A stretch of DNA of 64,000 bases from Acidobacteriota bacterium (GTDB lineage Bacteria > Acidobacteriota > Blastocatellia > Chloracidobacteriales > Chloracidobacteriaceae), in the NCBI GenBank assembly GCA_016208495.1, contig JACQXX010000136.1:1-64000 (forward strand), read 5' to 3'. The notes beneath the pieces are model-generated. The model was not told where the DNA came from. It ran no database searches and worked only from the letters and a program-made list of their open reading frames with translations. The position numbers and the translations under genes were made by a program. Below are positions 10,436 through 19,988 of the stretch, in pieces; position 1 is the first letter of the stretch; each line of letters begins with the position of its first letter.

Positions 10436-11252
10436 TGACGTTTCTCCTCTGTTGTTTCTGCGACCTAACTCCCAAGAAAGCAGGATTCAACTGCCAGGCA
10501 GTCATCCCGCGGACTTTACCTGAAAGCCGAGCAGGTCGGACTGATCGGAGTTGAACTGTGGTAGATTTTCCCCTTGTCGCATTTCAATTGAAGATACCAT
10601 CCAAGCATCACAAAAAGAGTATCTTATTAAAGGCTCACTCTTGATTGAGCTGGGCCGTAGGATGCGGGGTTTTTGGGTAGAACACTTGTGATAGATACCG
10701 GGTTCAACCTTCGCCTCAAGGAGGCTTGTCCAGGACCGTTTAGAAATAGTACATGCCCTTTGGCAGGTTTTTTTCAGCCTGGAGCGTTTCCCGGGGGTGG
10801 TGCTGAATCGGTCTATCACTTCGGGAAAGGGTTTGATCTTTCCCTGACGAATTGAAGAGAAGGGGCACAGATGGAAGCTGTGCGGGATGCAAGACCAAAA
10901 AGTGTGTTTTGAATGAGATGGTTATTGTTAAAAGGCTGAGGTGACTACCTAGCGCAACCTTCTCACACTCGCAAATTGCTTGTCAAGCAGTCCGAAAAGT
11001 CAGGAACTGGGGCGTTTTTCCAGCCTCAGCCAGTAAAAACCACAAAGTAACTGTTTCAGGAATTGAAAAATGCGAATGGAGCATGTTTTGTTTAGCAAAC
11101 CCCATACCACGTTTGCCCATCACAGCGCGTGAAACAACTTGACAGAGTCTTCTTTTCCCTTGTACTTTGCGATTCTCGCTTCTGTTTTCATGTATTTCCG
11201 AAAAGAGAGGCAGCCTGTATTCATTTCAATCACAGTAAGGTGGTGATACAAC
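10436..11252. other. Intergenic, no gene found
   Basis: About 800 bases separate the giant gene (minus) and rpsU (plus). I see no plausible coding frame and no recognised RNA. A candidate housekeeping promoter for rpsU lies near the right end. No convincing -24/-12 promoter for the giant gene was found here. Confidence 0.5.
11139..11168 (+). promoter_or_regulatory. Possible sigma-70 promoter of rpsU
   Basis: TTGACA at 11139 and TACTTT at 11163 are separated by 18 bases, about 85 bases before the rpsU start. The -35 is perfect; the -10 is weak. Confidence 0.35.
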
Positions 11253-11462
11253 GTGGCTCAGGTCGAACTGTACCCAGGTGAGTCAATCGAGAGCGCGCTT
11301 CGCCGGTTTAAACGATTGGTCCAACGCGAAGGCATTATTGCCGACGTGAAGAAACATCGGTTTTTTGTCAAACCTGGTGAGCGAAAGCGATTGAAATCCG
11401 AATTGGCCCGGAAACGGCAGCGATCCAGTATGCGCAAGCGCCGGGTTGATAGCGGACGCTAA
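11253..11462 (+). CDS. rpsU: 30S ribosomal protein S21
   Basis: The 69-residue product has the S21 signature: acidic/hydrophobic N-terminus, ESALRRFKR near residue 12, then a very basic C-terminal tail (KRLKSELARKRQRSSMRKRR). S21 sits in the small-subunit platform near the anti-Shine-Dalgarno region and helps initiation. The start is GTG, preceded by AAGGTGGTG; starting at a later Met would delete the conserved N-terminus. It stands alone, without the dnaG/rpoD partners seen in Proteobacteria, and a mobile-element copy lies some 360 bases downstream. Confidence 0.93.
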   Translation: MAQVELYPGESIESALRRFKRLVQREGIIADVKKHRFFVKPGERKRLKSELARKRQRSSMRKRRVDSGR

Positions 11463-11825
11463 AACACCCATAGCGGTACAATTACACAGGTGCGGCGGTC
11501 AAGGGGAACAACCTCACGGGGGCAACTCTTGACCGCCGTTTCTGCTTTCAGGGGCTGGTTGCTGGTGCTTGATCCTTTGAAATCAAGTCTTTGCCAGAAA
11601 CCAGGGCATCGGGCTTCGGCGCCTGGGATTGAAGAATTTCGGGCCGTCGGCTCAAGAATCACTCCTTTCTGACCGATGTCCTCAGTCCTGAGCCCCATAA
11701 GTGCCAGGATCAAAGAAATGTGAGCCTGTTTGGAGACAAGGAGCTGGGGAGACAAGGGGACACGGAGACAATTCACAAGGTTTGTAAGTTTGAATAAACT
11801 CCGATTGAGAGCGGGGGAAGGCGAC

Positions 11826-11978
11826 CATAGCGCCATAAGGATTCCAGGCCCGCAGGGTCGTCGTGTAATAGCCGTGGTGCGAAGCCCACGGTCACGGCCA
11901 GGACGAGACCCAAGCCCGACCAGAGCGTCATTCAATACCAACGGAAAGAACACAAGGTTTCTTATCCTGGCACTTATG
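11826..11978. mobile_element. 157-bp family TIR element, copy A (degenerate left end)
   Basis: This copy shares a long, nearly identical core with copy B at 49990: both contain GTCGTCGTGTAATAGCCGTG and CGTCATTCAATACCAACGGA. The right end CTTATCCTGGCACTTATG matches the family's 18-bp terminal inverted repeat; the left end is partly deleted. An extra right-end-like sequence lies at 12020-12036. No coding capacity. Confidence 0.75.
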
Positions 11979-12019
11979 CCCCTGTTCCCTGTTCCCTTGT
12001 CCAGATCGGACAAGGTTCC

Positions 12020-12036
12020 CTTATCCTGGCGCTTAT
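12020..12036. repeat. Extra solo end of the 157-bp TIR element
   Basis: CTTATCCTGGCGCTTAT repeats the right terminal sequence of copy A about 50 bases further on, suggesting a second overlapping or decayed insertion between rpsU and the PBP gene. Confidence 0.55.
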
Positions 12037-12096
12037 AGCCCTCAAACCCAGGTCCGACTTATAAATTCATCATGTGCGTTCGAGGACGAGGTTACT

Positions 12097-13554
12097 ATGA
12101 AACAGACCAATCACACCTTCAGTCAGGTGGCATTTAGCTGGTTGATGCTCCTGGGACTGGTATTTGGTTTCCAGCCGATCACGCTGGCGACAAGCACTGG
12201 CGGGACAAAGTCCAAAGGGTCAAAGGCCAAAGCCTCGACACCATCCAAGAAAAGTTCCGCCTCGAAACCCTCGACTTCAACCAAAGCTGGAGCCCGTGCC
12301 AAGAAGTCGCCCGCAAAGCCGGCTGGCCGGTCGTCAAAAGCCGCTTCGAAAACAGCTCCGTCAAAAAGCAAACCCGCAAGCGCCAGTTCAAATCGCGCTT
12401 CGAAGTCAAAAACACGTCCCACGTCCTCCCGCGCTGGAAAAAAAGCAGTTGCCTCCAAATCAACCGTAAGTCGAAAAAACAGCCGGGCGGCCCGGATTGC
12501 GGCCCGCCGTGAAGCCGAGCGCCGGGCCGCCGCCGCCCGCCTGGCGCGGATCCGAGCGGTAGACAATGGCTTGCTGGCCAGTACCCAAAATCAAATTGAA
12601 TCTGACGATTTGACCGGGGAAAACCTGCATATTCGGCAACTGGCCCTTGAGGCATTGGGGGACAACCCCGGAACCGTGGTGGTCATGGATGCCAACTCAG
12701 GCCGGGTTTTAAGCATGGTCAATCAAGCCTGGGCGGTCAGTCGGCCCTTTAAACCCTGTTCCACAATTAAGTTGCTGACTTCATTGGCAGCGTTGAGAGA
12801 GGGGATTGCCGACCCTGACACCCCGCTGGCCTTTGGGCGAACCCAGTTCACCATGACTCAAGCCCTGGCACGCTCGAATAATGAATACTTTCAGGATCTT
12901 GGGGAGCAAATTGGATTAGAGCGGATGTTGGCCTATGCCCGCGAAGCTGGCTTTGGCCAACCGACCGAGGTCAATGTCCCCGGTGAGAGCAACGGGTACC
13001 TGCCAACCTCGGCCAACAATCTGCGACGAGTTTTCAGCCATGGGGATGGTTTTGGGATCACCGCCGTTCAGTTGGCTGCGTTTACAGCGGCGATTGCCAA
13101 TGGGGGGACCGTCTATAAACCACAGATTCTGCGCACCCAGGACGACCTCAAGAATTTTAAACCCGAAGTGGCCAGCACCATCTCGATTCCGGAGCCTGTC
13201 CGGGCAAAGCTGATCGAAGGGATGCTGGCTGCGGTTGACCATGGCACAGCACGCCGATCAAATGCGGCCACTCTGGCAGTGGCTGGAAAAACTGGAAGTT
13301 GTGATTGTTATTGTGCCCAGGGAACCAAGCTGGGTCTGTTTACTTCGTTTATTAACCCGGCTGATCCCAGCCTGGTGATTTCAGTCATTACCACCGGATC
13401 CCGACAGCGGGGATCGTTGGCCTCAATTGTAGCCGGGAATATTTACAATGGGTTGGCTGAGACCGGCGGATTGACTGCCACACCGCGTTCAGCACCCCTG
13501 CGGGTTGGACGGGATGCAAAGGGGAACCTGATGCTGACCAATCAACCGAAGTGA
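12097..13554 (+). CDS. Exported penicillin-binding transpeptidase with a long Lys/Ser/Ala-rich linker
   Basis: Residues 1-32 form a signal peptide or anchor. Residues 35-155 are a low-complexity basic linker of Lys, Ser, Ala, Arg and Pro. From about 190 onward is a penicillin-binding transpeptidase/serine acyl-enzyme fold: STIK (S222 nucleophile, K225), SNN (260-262) and KTG (398-400), in the order and spacing of class B PBPs. It should act in the periplasm on peptidoglycan peptides. At 485 residues it lacks the usual dimerisation domain, so it could be a D,D-transpeptidase, a carboxypeptidase or a class D beta-lactamase relative. CSCDCYC-like cysteines follow KTG, which is unusual. The linker may bind anionic wall polymers (inference). 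Confidence 0.82.
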   Translation: MKQTNHTFSQVAFSWLMLLGLVFGFQPITLATSTGGTKSKGSKAKASTPSKKSSASKPSTSTKAGARAKKSPAKPAGRSSKAASKTAPSKSKPASASSNRASKSKTRPTSSRAGKKAVASKSTVSRKNSRAARIAARREAERRAAAARLARIRAVDNGLLASTQNQIESDDLTGENLHIRQLALEALGDNPGTVVVMDANSGRVLSMVNQAWAVSRPFKPCSTIKLLTSLAALREGIADPDTPLAFGRTQFTMTQALARSNNEYFQDLGEQIGLERMLAYAREAGFGQPTEVNVPGESNGYLPTSANNLRRVFSHGDGFGITAVQLAAFTAAIANGGTVYKPQILRTQDDLKNFKPEVASTISIPEPVRAKLIEGMLAAVDHGTARRSNAATLAVAGKTGSCDCYCAQGTKLGLFTSFINPADPSLVISVITTGSRQRGSLASIVAGNIYNGLAETGGLTATPRSAPLRVGRDAKGNLMLTNQPK

Positions 13555-13830
13555 AGTTTTCCTGATCCGGATGGGAATGACATCAGGTTCAGATGGGTTG
13601 AAAGAGTTCGGTCAGCGGGCTCCAGGTTTGGAAACTTGATTTCATCTGACAATCGGTTCGCCCTTCAGTACCCCCTTTGATTGCGCCAATCCTGTTTTTG
13701 GGGTTGCGTAACACGAGAATTAGGGTAAAGTGGCGGACTTCACCCCACGTTCAAAATATTGACCCCGCTGATTCTTTGGTTTGACCGGTTGGAAATGATT
13801 TAATACGGGTGCCTGATGTTTCCTAGATAG

Positions 13831-13875
13831 TGGATAGCGGTTCACGTATAGTTACTACCTACTGAACGCTATCCA
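13831..13875. promoter_or_regulatory. Inverted repeat, candidate activator site upstream of the sigma-54 promoter
   Basis: TGGATAGCGGTTCA (13831) faces TGAACGCTATCCA (13863), complementary apart from one extra base. It is centred about 130 bases before the -24 element at 13984, the usual distance for an NtrC-type enhancer. An RNA hairpin unrelated to activation is the alternative. Confidence 0.4.
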
Positions 13876-13982
13876 TTTGACCCACTTCGTTGTTGTGCTT
13901 TGATCACCTTCTGGTTTGATAAGTGCAGTCATTTCTAAGCCCAGATCAAAAAAGCAGGGGACGTGGTGCGAAGTGAAAACTA

Positions 13983-13998
13983 TGGCACGTTAAATGCA
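13983..13998 (+). promoter_or_regulatory. Sigma-54 (-24/-12) promoter of the 1890-residue protein gene
   Basis: TGGCACGTTAAATGCA matches TGGCACGNNNNTTGCA with one mismatch; the invariant GG and GC dinucleotides are 10 bases apart as required. It points at the gene starting at 14249. Confidence 0.65.
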
Positions 13999-14248
13999 GA
14001 GGAAAGTCTGCGCCAGAGTAACAACCCAAAAACTACACACTTTTACTTTCCAATCAGAAGTTTTTCCAAAAAAAGACAGTCTTTACATCATGAGTGAGTC
14101 ATGAACTCTCCCGTTCAGCTTCTTTTGTCTGAAGAACCCTGTCATTTTGTAGTTTTTTGAAGTTTTTTAGCTTAAAGACGAAACAATCAAAGCCTGAGAA
14201 AGAGATGTGACGCATTCAGAGCGTTCCAACCTATAGAGGAGGACCAGA

Positions 14249-17200
14249 ATGTTGAAACCAGGAAGGAAACTATTCAGCACTTTTAGTTGGCTGACCTGCG
14301 GTGTTTTACTCGCTGGTGGTGCTATTGCCACCCTTCGTCCCGTAGCCGCCAACAGTGCAGCGCGGAGTTCGCTGCCTGAAGCAGCTCCGATGGTTCAGCA
14401 AGTAGCTCCATTGGAGTTTTTTCCCGTTCCCGAAACCGGAGCGGTGACATTTCGCGCCCAGACCGCCAAAGGCCCCGACTTTTACTTACTTGATGGCCGA
14501 GATTTGCCAGAGGGGAGTTCAGTCGAGGCGTTCCGGGCTTCATACAGCACTTCAGCCCAACCGCTGGCCATGATCACGGCTGACATCAATGGTGATGGCA
14601 GCACTGATATTTTGACCAGTTATGGTGCCTCTGACAGCCAGGGATTTCTGACGTTCCGGGCACAGGATGGCCAGGGCCAATTTTCAGAAACCAAAGTTTC
14701 ATCCCTGTCATCCAACACCCCAATCGCTTTTCGGGTTGGGGATTTTAACGCTGACGGGCTGGCTGATTTGGCGGTGGTGAATGCCACGACCAACAAGCTC
14801 TCCCTGGTGGCTGGTGATGGCCAGGGGAACTTCAGCGCATTGACGGACCTTTCGGTTGGCAATGCGTCAACTGCTCTGGCCGTGACCGATCTCAATCATA
14901 GCGGTCTGCCAGGGATTGTGGTTGGCGATGCCTCAGGTGAAATTCGGGTGATTGCCCGCAAAGACACCTCCTTTACCTATGAAGCCACTGAAGCTCAGGT
15001 ATTGAAGGCTGGCGCCGGAGTGGTGGCGATTGAAGCCGCCGATCTGAATGCTGACCAACACACTGATCTGGTTGTCGCCACCAAAGCTGGTGTCGAAATC
15101 TGGGTGGGCGATGGAGACGGGAATTTTTCACGCAAAACCACGCTGGCTTCGAGCGAAGCGCTTTCAGCCCTGGCCGTGCGTGATCTGAACCTGGATGTGC
15201 ACGCTGATATCGTTGCGGCCACTGTCAACGGTACGGTCAATGTCTGGACCAATCAAAAAGGGTCCGGGTTTGGCACCGCCTATACCTTCAAGCCCGCCAG
15301 CAGTGCGGCAACCGTGAAAATTGACTGGATGGACACCGATGCCTATCCAGACATTATCGTGGTTGATAGTGCCAACAGCCAGGTTGCGGTTTCCTTGAGC
15401 CGCAATGGCCGGTCATTTGGCCAAACAGCGACCTACAAAGTGGATTCAAATCCAGTTGATGTCGCCATCGGACGGTTTGACATTGACGCGGTCAGCGATA
15501 TGGTGGTCGCCAGGCGCGGCCAGAATACACAGACCGTTTCGTTTACCTATGGTCCACAACAGGTCCAAAACGACACGATTTTTGTGACTGACCTGCGTGG
15601 TCTTTTGAATATCCCTGTCAATGGCACGATGGCCGACATTTCGAGCCGGGTGACTAACAACCTCCCGGTGACGTTCCTGGATGCCATGATTGCCGCCAAC
15701 AACGACCCAGGACCGGAAGTGATTGCCTTCCGGGTGGGTGAAGATACTTCTCTGGGGATTCCTCCAGGACTGGCCGGAAGCAATCTCCGCGAACCTCCGG
15801 TACTCAACCAGAGCATTGTGTTCCCCAACACGATCATCGTTGGAACCACTGGTGAACGGTTGTACAACGTCAATTTGGTGAACACTGTGGGCGTGACGGG
15901 CTTGACCAGCCTCACTCTGACGGCCCCCAATGGAAACGGCACCACGATTCGTGGTGAAAACCTGGCTGGAACAACCACCCGCGGAAACGGCGGTCTGCCA
16001 CGAGTTTTGGGCAGCACGACTGAAACCGCCGTGGCCAATATCAATAAGGTTGGCCCAGACATCCGCATCGTGGGTGACAATCTGTTCAACACCGGGTTTG
16101 AAGTTGGTGCTTCAACCTGCCGGTTTGAAAGTCTGATTATTGCCGGTTTTAACCGCTTTGGCTCACAGGGCGGTGTCGGCGCCTCAGCGATTGAACTCAA
16201 TGGTGTCGGCTCTCAAAGCAACACCATTTCAAACTGCTACCTCGGTGCGCTCGACCTTTTTGGCTCGTCCAACTTCCTGAATGCCGATGGTGATTTGACC
16301 ATTTCAAATGGTTCATTTACCAACACGCCACAAGCGGGTGGTACTCCAGGAGTGAATGATGCCGACGTCTTTCGACTCGGGAACCGACGCGGGGTACGCA
16401 TCAATGGGGCGGGGAATACCACCGTCACCAGTGTGAGTGCCTCAGGCCAATCAGGCCGGACGATTATTTCCGGAAACCACGATCACGGGATTTTGGTTGA
16501 AGGCGGCAGCGCCTCAAACCAGATCACCAACAACTTCATCGGGGTTCTCCGCAATGGGGCCACCCCATTTGGAAACGGTTTTGAACCGAATCCAAGCTCT
16601 GGTTCAGCCGGCATCGAGTTGCGAAACAATGCCACCGGCAACACCATTTCAGGCAACACGATTTCCTGCAGCGGTGTGAACGGAAACAATGGATTTGTCG
16701 CTGACACCGTGAACGGTATTTTGTACACGGCTCAGGGGAATAATGCTGGACCAAGCCGCAACACCATTCAAAACAACTTGATTGGTTTGCAAGCGAGCGG
16801 CATCAACGTGCCGTTGTTTACCTCGCTGGTCCCCGCCCGGAACACCGGATCAGGGATTTTGTTTGAAACCTCCTCGACATTTAACACCATCACCAACAAC
16901 ACCGTATCGGCCAACGTGGTGCATGGGATTTTCATTCGGGATCTGGGAACAAACAGCAACACCGTCACCAATAACCGGGTTGGAACGGATTCAACTGGCC
17001 GATTGACCAACGGTGGTGACCCAACCACCAACAATCGTGGCAACCAGCAAAACGGAATCGTGGTCTCTGACCAGGCTTCATTGAACACACTTGACGGAAA
17101 CACGGTTTCCAACAACCTGATTGACGGTGTGGCCGTGGTGGATACCTACTTTGTGGCTGGCCACCCATTCCCCGGAAATCAGGGGACAGATGGAAACCAG

Positions 17201-19921
17201 ATTATCAATAACCGGATTGGCACTGACAGTTCAGCCACCACTACGGCGCTTGGCGCGGTGCTTTCCAACGGTCGTCACGGGATTGCCCTCGGTCTTGGCC
17301 CAGGTGGTCAGGACGGTAACGTTCAATTGAACCTCTTCCGGCGCAATCTGATTTTCTTCAATGGCATTGCCCCAGTCCCAAGTGGCGATGGCATCAACAT
17401 TGACGGCGACAACTGCGACCTCAACACCATTACCGAATGCTCAATCGTGGGCAACGGTATTCGTGGCATCCGCATTGTCACCAACCAGATCGGGAATCCG
17501 CGCGAAGGTCCACGCGGTGTTTCTGGCGCCAATTCATTTGCCCACGAAAAATACACCGTGACGGCGGATGATGATGGAACTTCAGAACTGGCGGATGCTC
17601 CGGCGAGCCCACCTGCGGTTCCAGTGAGCCAGCCACGGGCCGCCATCAAGGTGAAATCAGCCTTGTTAAACGGTAACTCCTTGCAGGTTGTCGGCGAATT
17701 GGGTCGCAACTATGTTTCAGGTGCAAACCAGTTCACGGTTGAAGTCTATGCGTCGAGCACCACCTCGGTTCCAGGTGCGGGCAACAATTCAGCCGGTATC
17801 ACGCAGCGCTTCCTTGGTACAACCACCGTGGCCGCGACCGTGACTCCATCAACCTGGTCATTGACCACCACGGGCGCTCAGATCGGTGACGTGATCACCG
17901 CGACCCTGCGCAGCCCAGGTGGGGCAACCTCGGAAATCTCAGTTGCCAAACTGGTTGATCAAGGACCAGCCCAGGGAACACCATCCTTCTCGCTGAATCT
18001 GGTGAATGCTGGACCACCACTGACCTTGACCCCAATTTCAGGTCTGGACTTTGGTGACGTGCCGATCAATACCACCAAACAGGCAACGGTTCGCTTGTTG
18101 AGCACAGGCACGTTGGGCGCCCCGATTACCGTCAGCGCCATTACCTTAACCAATCCAGGCGGCAGTCCGGCGCAATTTATTTTGCAGCCTCTGACCACCT
18201 CCTTGCCGGTGACCTTGCCGCCAACCACGGAATTGACGGGTTCACCAGGCTCCTTTGTTGACTTTGCAGTCACGGCGGCACCGACCACCATTGGTGTCAA
18301 AAACGGCGAAGTCACCCTCACCATTACCACCACCCTCAATCAAAACTTTGTCCTGCCGTTGCGAGTCAATGGAACAGGTCAGGCCATCTCGACCAATCCA
18401 GGCAATGGTGCCACTCTCAACTTTGGAAGCATTACCGTGGGTGAAACCAGCGGAGTCCAAACCGTTACCGTAACCAACACCGGCGCGGCGCCGTTGACGG
18501 TTTCGCTGACATTGGCAGGCATTGATTTCATCTATGACAATGGCTTTAGCCCAAGCATCGGAGCGATTAACCCGAATGGAGCGGTCACGATCCCATTGCG
18601 CTTTAGACCAACCACAACTGGCCAGCGAACTGGGACCTTGAGCATTGCGCATAATGCTCCAAATACCGCTTCTCCAATTGTGATTAATCTGGTCGGCGTT
18701 GGCCTTGCACCACCTGCACCACTTTTGGGTAGTGTGACGATTAACGGTGTGCCGATTGGCAGCGTGATTGACTTCGGCAATGTGGCCGTCGGTGATCAGT
18801 CATGCCGTCAGTTGGTCGTTACCAACACCGGTAACTCAACCCTGGTCTTTAATGCCACGGTTCAAGGCAATGGATTTAGCGGTGGAACGGGTAACCAGCA
18901 GGTGCCAGGTGGTGCCTCCGGTACCTTCCAAATCTGCTTTACACCACCAACCACTGGCGACTTTACTGGATCGTTGGTGATTGCTTCCAATGCGGACAAT
19001 AATCCAACGGTAACTGCCAGTCTGACGGGCCGCGGCGTTGCACCCGCAATTTCGCTCAACCCAACCCAAATCCAGTTTGGTAGCATAGCCGTCAATCAGA
19101 CCTCAACCCAGGCGGTGTCAATCACCAACACTGGAAACGCGGTGTTGAACGTGACCAGCATCATCGTGAATGGACAGGGCTTCCAGGCTCAGGGCGTACC
19201 AGGAACACCGTTCCAGTTACAGCCCGGATCTTCACAGTCCTTCCAGATTGCCTTTACACCAACTTCCACTGGAGCCTTTAGTGGAACCCTGACCGTGACC
19301 AGCAATGCCCGAAACGCGACTGCAGTGACGGCAAGCCTGTCAGGTTCAGGTGGTGACAACATCAGCCCAACCGTATCGGTGAGCGACCCACGTTCCGGTC
19401 AGGCATTTGCTTCTGGTACGCGGACAACGGTTCGGTTCTCCGCCAACGACAATGTCGGTGTCACTGGCATTGACGTGTTCTTCTCAGACGGTGGGTCCTT
19501 CAGCCTGGTCGCTGCCGGGCTCTCTGGTGGAACAACTGCCTTTGACCTGAGCTTTAGCCAGTCAGTCAATACCACCAATGCGCGTGTTCGGGTGACCGCT
19601 CGCGACGCAGCCGGTAACAGTGGCAGCGCTGAAACTGGAAACTTCACCGTTGGGCCAGCCCCAATTGTGATTGGTCCAAAGGTCAAGGTGAGTGGCAAAC
19701 TGAGAATCGAAGGCGGTGGCTCAAACATCGCGTTGAGCGGTGCGGTTCTCTTGATCAATGGTGCTGATGCCGGACAATTGCTGATTCTCAAGTCCAGCAA
19801 GAACCGGTTTATCACCTCCAGCCCGGTGACTTCACAAATTCCACGGGGCGCGACAGTTCAACTTTCAATTCGTAACCCGAATGGAGTGGTTGGACCAGCC
19901 GTAGCGTTTTCACGTCCGTAA
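14249..19921 (+). CDS. Giant secreted mosaic protein: FG-GAP, beta-helix, HYDIN-like and Ig-like modules (1890 aa)
   Basis: A signal peptide (about residues 1-36) precedes FG-GAP/VCBS-type propeller repeats with Ca-binding loops (DINGDGSTD, DFNADGLADL; residues 90-430). A right-handed parallel beta-helix follows (NTISGNTIS, NTVTNNRVG; about 600-1130). Next come four ASPM/SPD-2/HYDIN-like domains beginning near 1262, 1390, 1506 and 1608 (DFGDVPINTT, NFGSITVGET, DFGNVAVGDQ, QFGSIAVNQT), a bacterial Ig-like domain (about 1705-1800) and a short C-terminal beta segment. No enzyme motif is obvious, although beta-helices can be polysaccharide-active. AGAGGAGG lies nine bases before the ATG. A sigma-54 promoter lies upstream and a strong terminator downstream. 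It is probably surface-exposed or released and contacts glycans or other cells (inference). Confidence 0.85.
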   Translation: MLKPGRKLFSTFSWLTCGVLLAGGAIATLRPVAANSAARSSLPEAAPMVQQVAPLEFFPVPETGAVTFRAQTAKGPDFYLLDGRDLPEGSSVEAFRASYSTSAQPLAMITADINGDGSTDILTSYGASDSQGFLTFRAQDGQGQFSETKVSSLSSNTPIAFRVGDFNADGLADLAVVNATTNKLSLVAGDGQGNFSALTDLSVGNASTALAVTDLNHSGLPGIVVGDASGEIRVIARKDTSFTYEATEAQVLKAGAGVVAIEAADLNADQHTDLVVATKAGVEIWVGDGDGNFSRKTTLASSEALSALAVRDLNLDVHADIVAATVNGTVNVWTNQKGSGFGTAYTFKPASSAATVKIDWMDTDAYPDIIVVDSANSQVAVSLSRNGRSFGQTATYKVDSNPVDVAIGRFDIDAVSDMVVARRGQNTQTVSFTYGPQQVQNDTIFVTDLRGLLNIPVNGTMADISSRVTNNLPVTFLDAMIAANNDPGPEVIAFRVGEDTSLGIPPGLAGSNLREPPVLNQSIVFPNTIIVGTTGERLYNVNLVNTVGVTGLTSLTLTAPNGNGTTIRGENLAGTTTRGNGGLPRVLGSTTETAVANINKVGPDIRIVGDNLFNTGFEVGASTCRFESLIIAGFNRFGSQGGVGASAIELNGVGSQSNTISNCYLGALDLFGSSNFLNADGDLTISNGSFTNTPQAGGTPGVNDADVFRLGNRRGVRINGAGNTTVTSVSASGQSGRTIISGNHDHGILVEGGSASNQITNNFIGVLRNGATPFGNGFEPNPSSGSAGIELRNNATGNTISGNTISCSGVNGNNGFVADTVNGILYTAQGNNAGPSRNTIQNNLIGLQASGINVPLFTSLVPARNTGSGILFETSSTFNTITNNTVSANVVHGIFIRDLGTNSNTVTNNRVGTDSTGRLTNGGDPTTNNRGNQQNGIVVSDQASLNTLDGNTVSNNLIDGVAVVDTYFVAGHPFPGNQGTDGNQIINNRIGTDSSATTTALGAVLSNGRHGIALGLGPGGQDGNVQLNLFRRNLIFFNGIAPVPSGDGINIDGDNCDLNTITECSIVGNGIRGIRIVTNQIGNPREGPRGVSGANSFAHEKYTVTADDDGTSELADAPASPPAVPVSQPRAAIKVKSALLNGNSLQVVGELGRNYVSGANQFTVEVYASSTTSVPGAGNNSAGITQRFLGTTTVAATVTPSTWSLTTTGAQIGDVITATLRSPGGATSEISVAKLVDQGPAQGTPSFSLNLVNAGPPLTLTPISGLDFGDVPINTTKQATVRLLSTGTLGAPITVSAITLTNPGGSPAQFILQPLTTSLPVTLPPTTELTGSPGSFVDFAVTAAPTTIGVKNGEVTLTITTTLNQNFVLPLRVNGTGQAISTNPGNGATLNFGSITVGETSGVQTVTVTNTGAAPLTVSLTLAGIDFIYDNGFSPSIGAINPNGAVTIPLRFRPTTTGQRTGTLSIAHNAPNTASPIVINLVGVGLAPPAPLLGSVTINGVPIGSVIDFGNVAVGDQSCRQLVVTNTGNSTLVFNATVQGNGFSGGTGNQQVPGGASGTFQICFTPPTTGDFTGSLVIASNADNNPTVTASLTGRGVAPAISLNPTQIQFGSIAVNQTSTQAVSITNTGNAVLNVTSIIVNGQGFQAQGVPGTPFQLQPGSSQSFQIAFTPTSTGAFSGTLTVTSNARNATAVTASLSGSGGDNISPTVSVSDPRSGQAFASGTRTTVRFSANDNVGVTGIDVFFSDGGSFSLVAAGLSGGTTAFDLSFSQSVNTTNARVRVTARDAAGNSGSAETGNFTVGPAPIVIGPKVKVSGKLRIEGGGSNIALSGAVLLINGADAGQLLILKSSKNRFITSSPVTSQIPRGATVQLSIRNPNGVVGPAVAFSRP

Positions 19922-19946
19922 AAAAACAGCAACACCGTGAGCTTTC

Positions 19947-19987
19947 CGGCTGGGATGAAGATTCTTCATCCCAGCCGTTTCTTTTTT
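19947..19987 (+). terminator. Rho-independent terminator of the 1890-residue protein gene
   Basis: A perfect 14-bp stem (19947-19960 with 19964-19977) with a 3-base loop is followed by TTTCTTTTTT. A GGGTTCA-type element begins immediately after the T tract. Confidence 0.92.
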
Positions 19988-19988
19988 A

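Larger units (their letters stand above)
13555..14248. other. Intergenic leader of the 1890-residue protein; no gene
   Basis: Almost 700 bases with no plausible coding frame. It contains an inverted repeat at 13831-13875 and a sigma-54 promoter at 13983, both annotated separately. The transcribed leader from that promoter would be about 240 bases. Confidence 0.6.

Noticed and set aside
10959-10995. Possible -24/-12 promoter of the 2389-residue gene (TGACAAGCAATTTGC on minus strand)
   Set aside because: The invariant GG is GA, and it would leave a leader of over 500 bases.
12123-12655. Overlapping frames opposite and alongside the PBP linker
   Set aside because: Low-complexity Lys/Ser/Ala codons give open frames in several phases; only the plus-strand frame has a signal peptide and PBP motifs.
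13957-14027. Possible structured RNA with GGG/CCC closing stem, including GAGGAAAGTCTGC reminiscent of RNase P
   Set aside because: No other RNase P core elements are present, and the same bases hold a near-consensus sigma-54 promoter. The hairpin remains possible but unsupported by a second copy.
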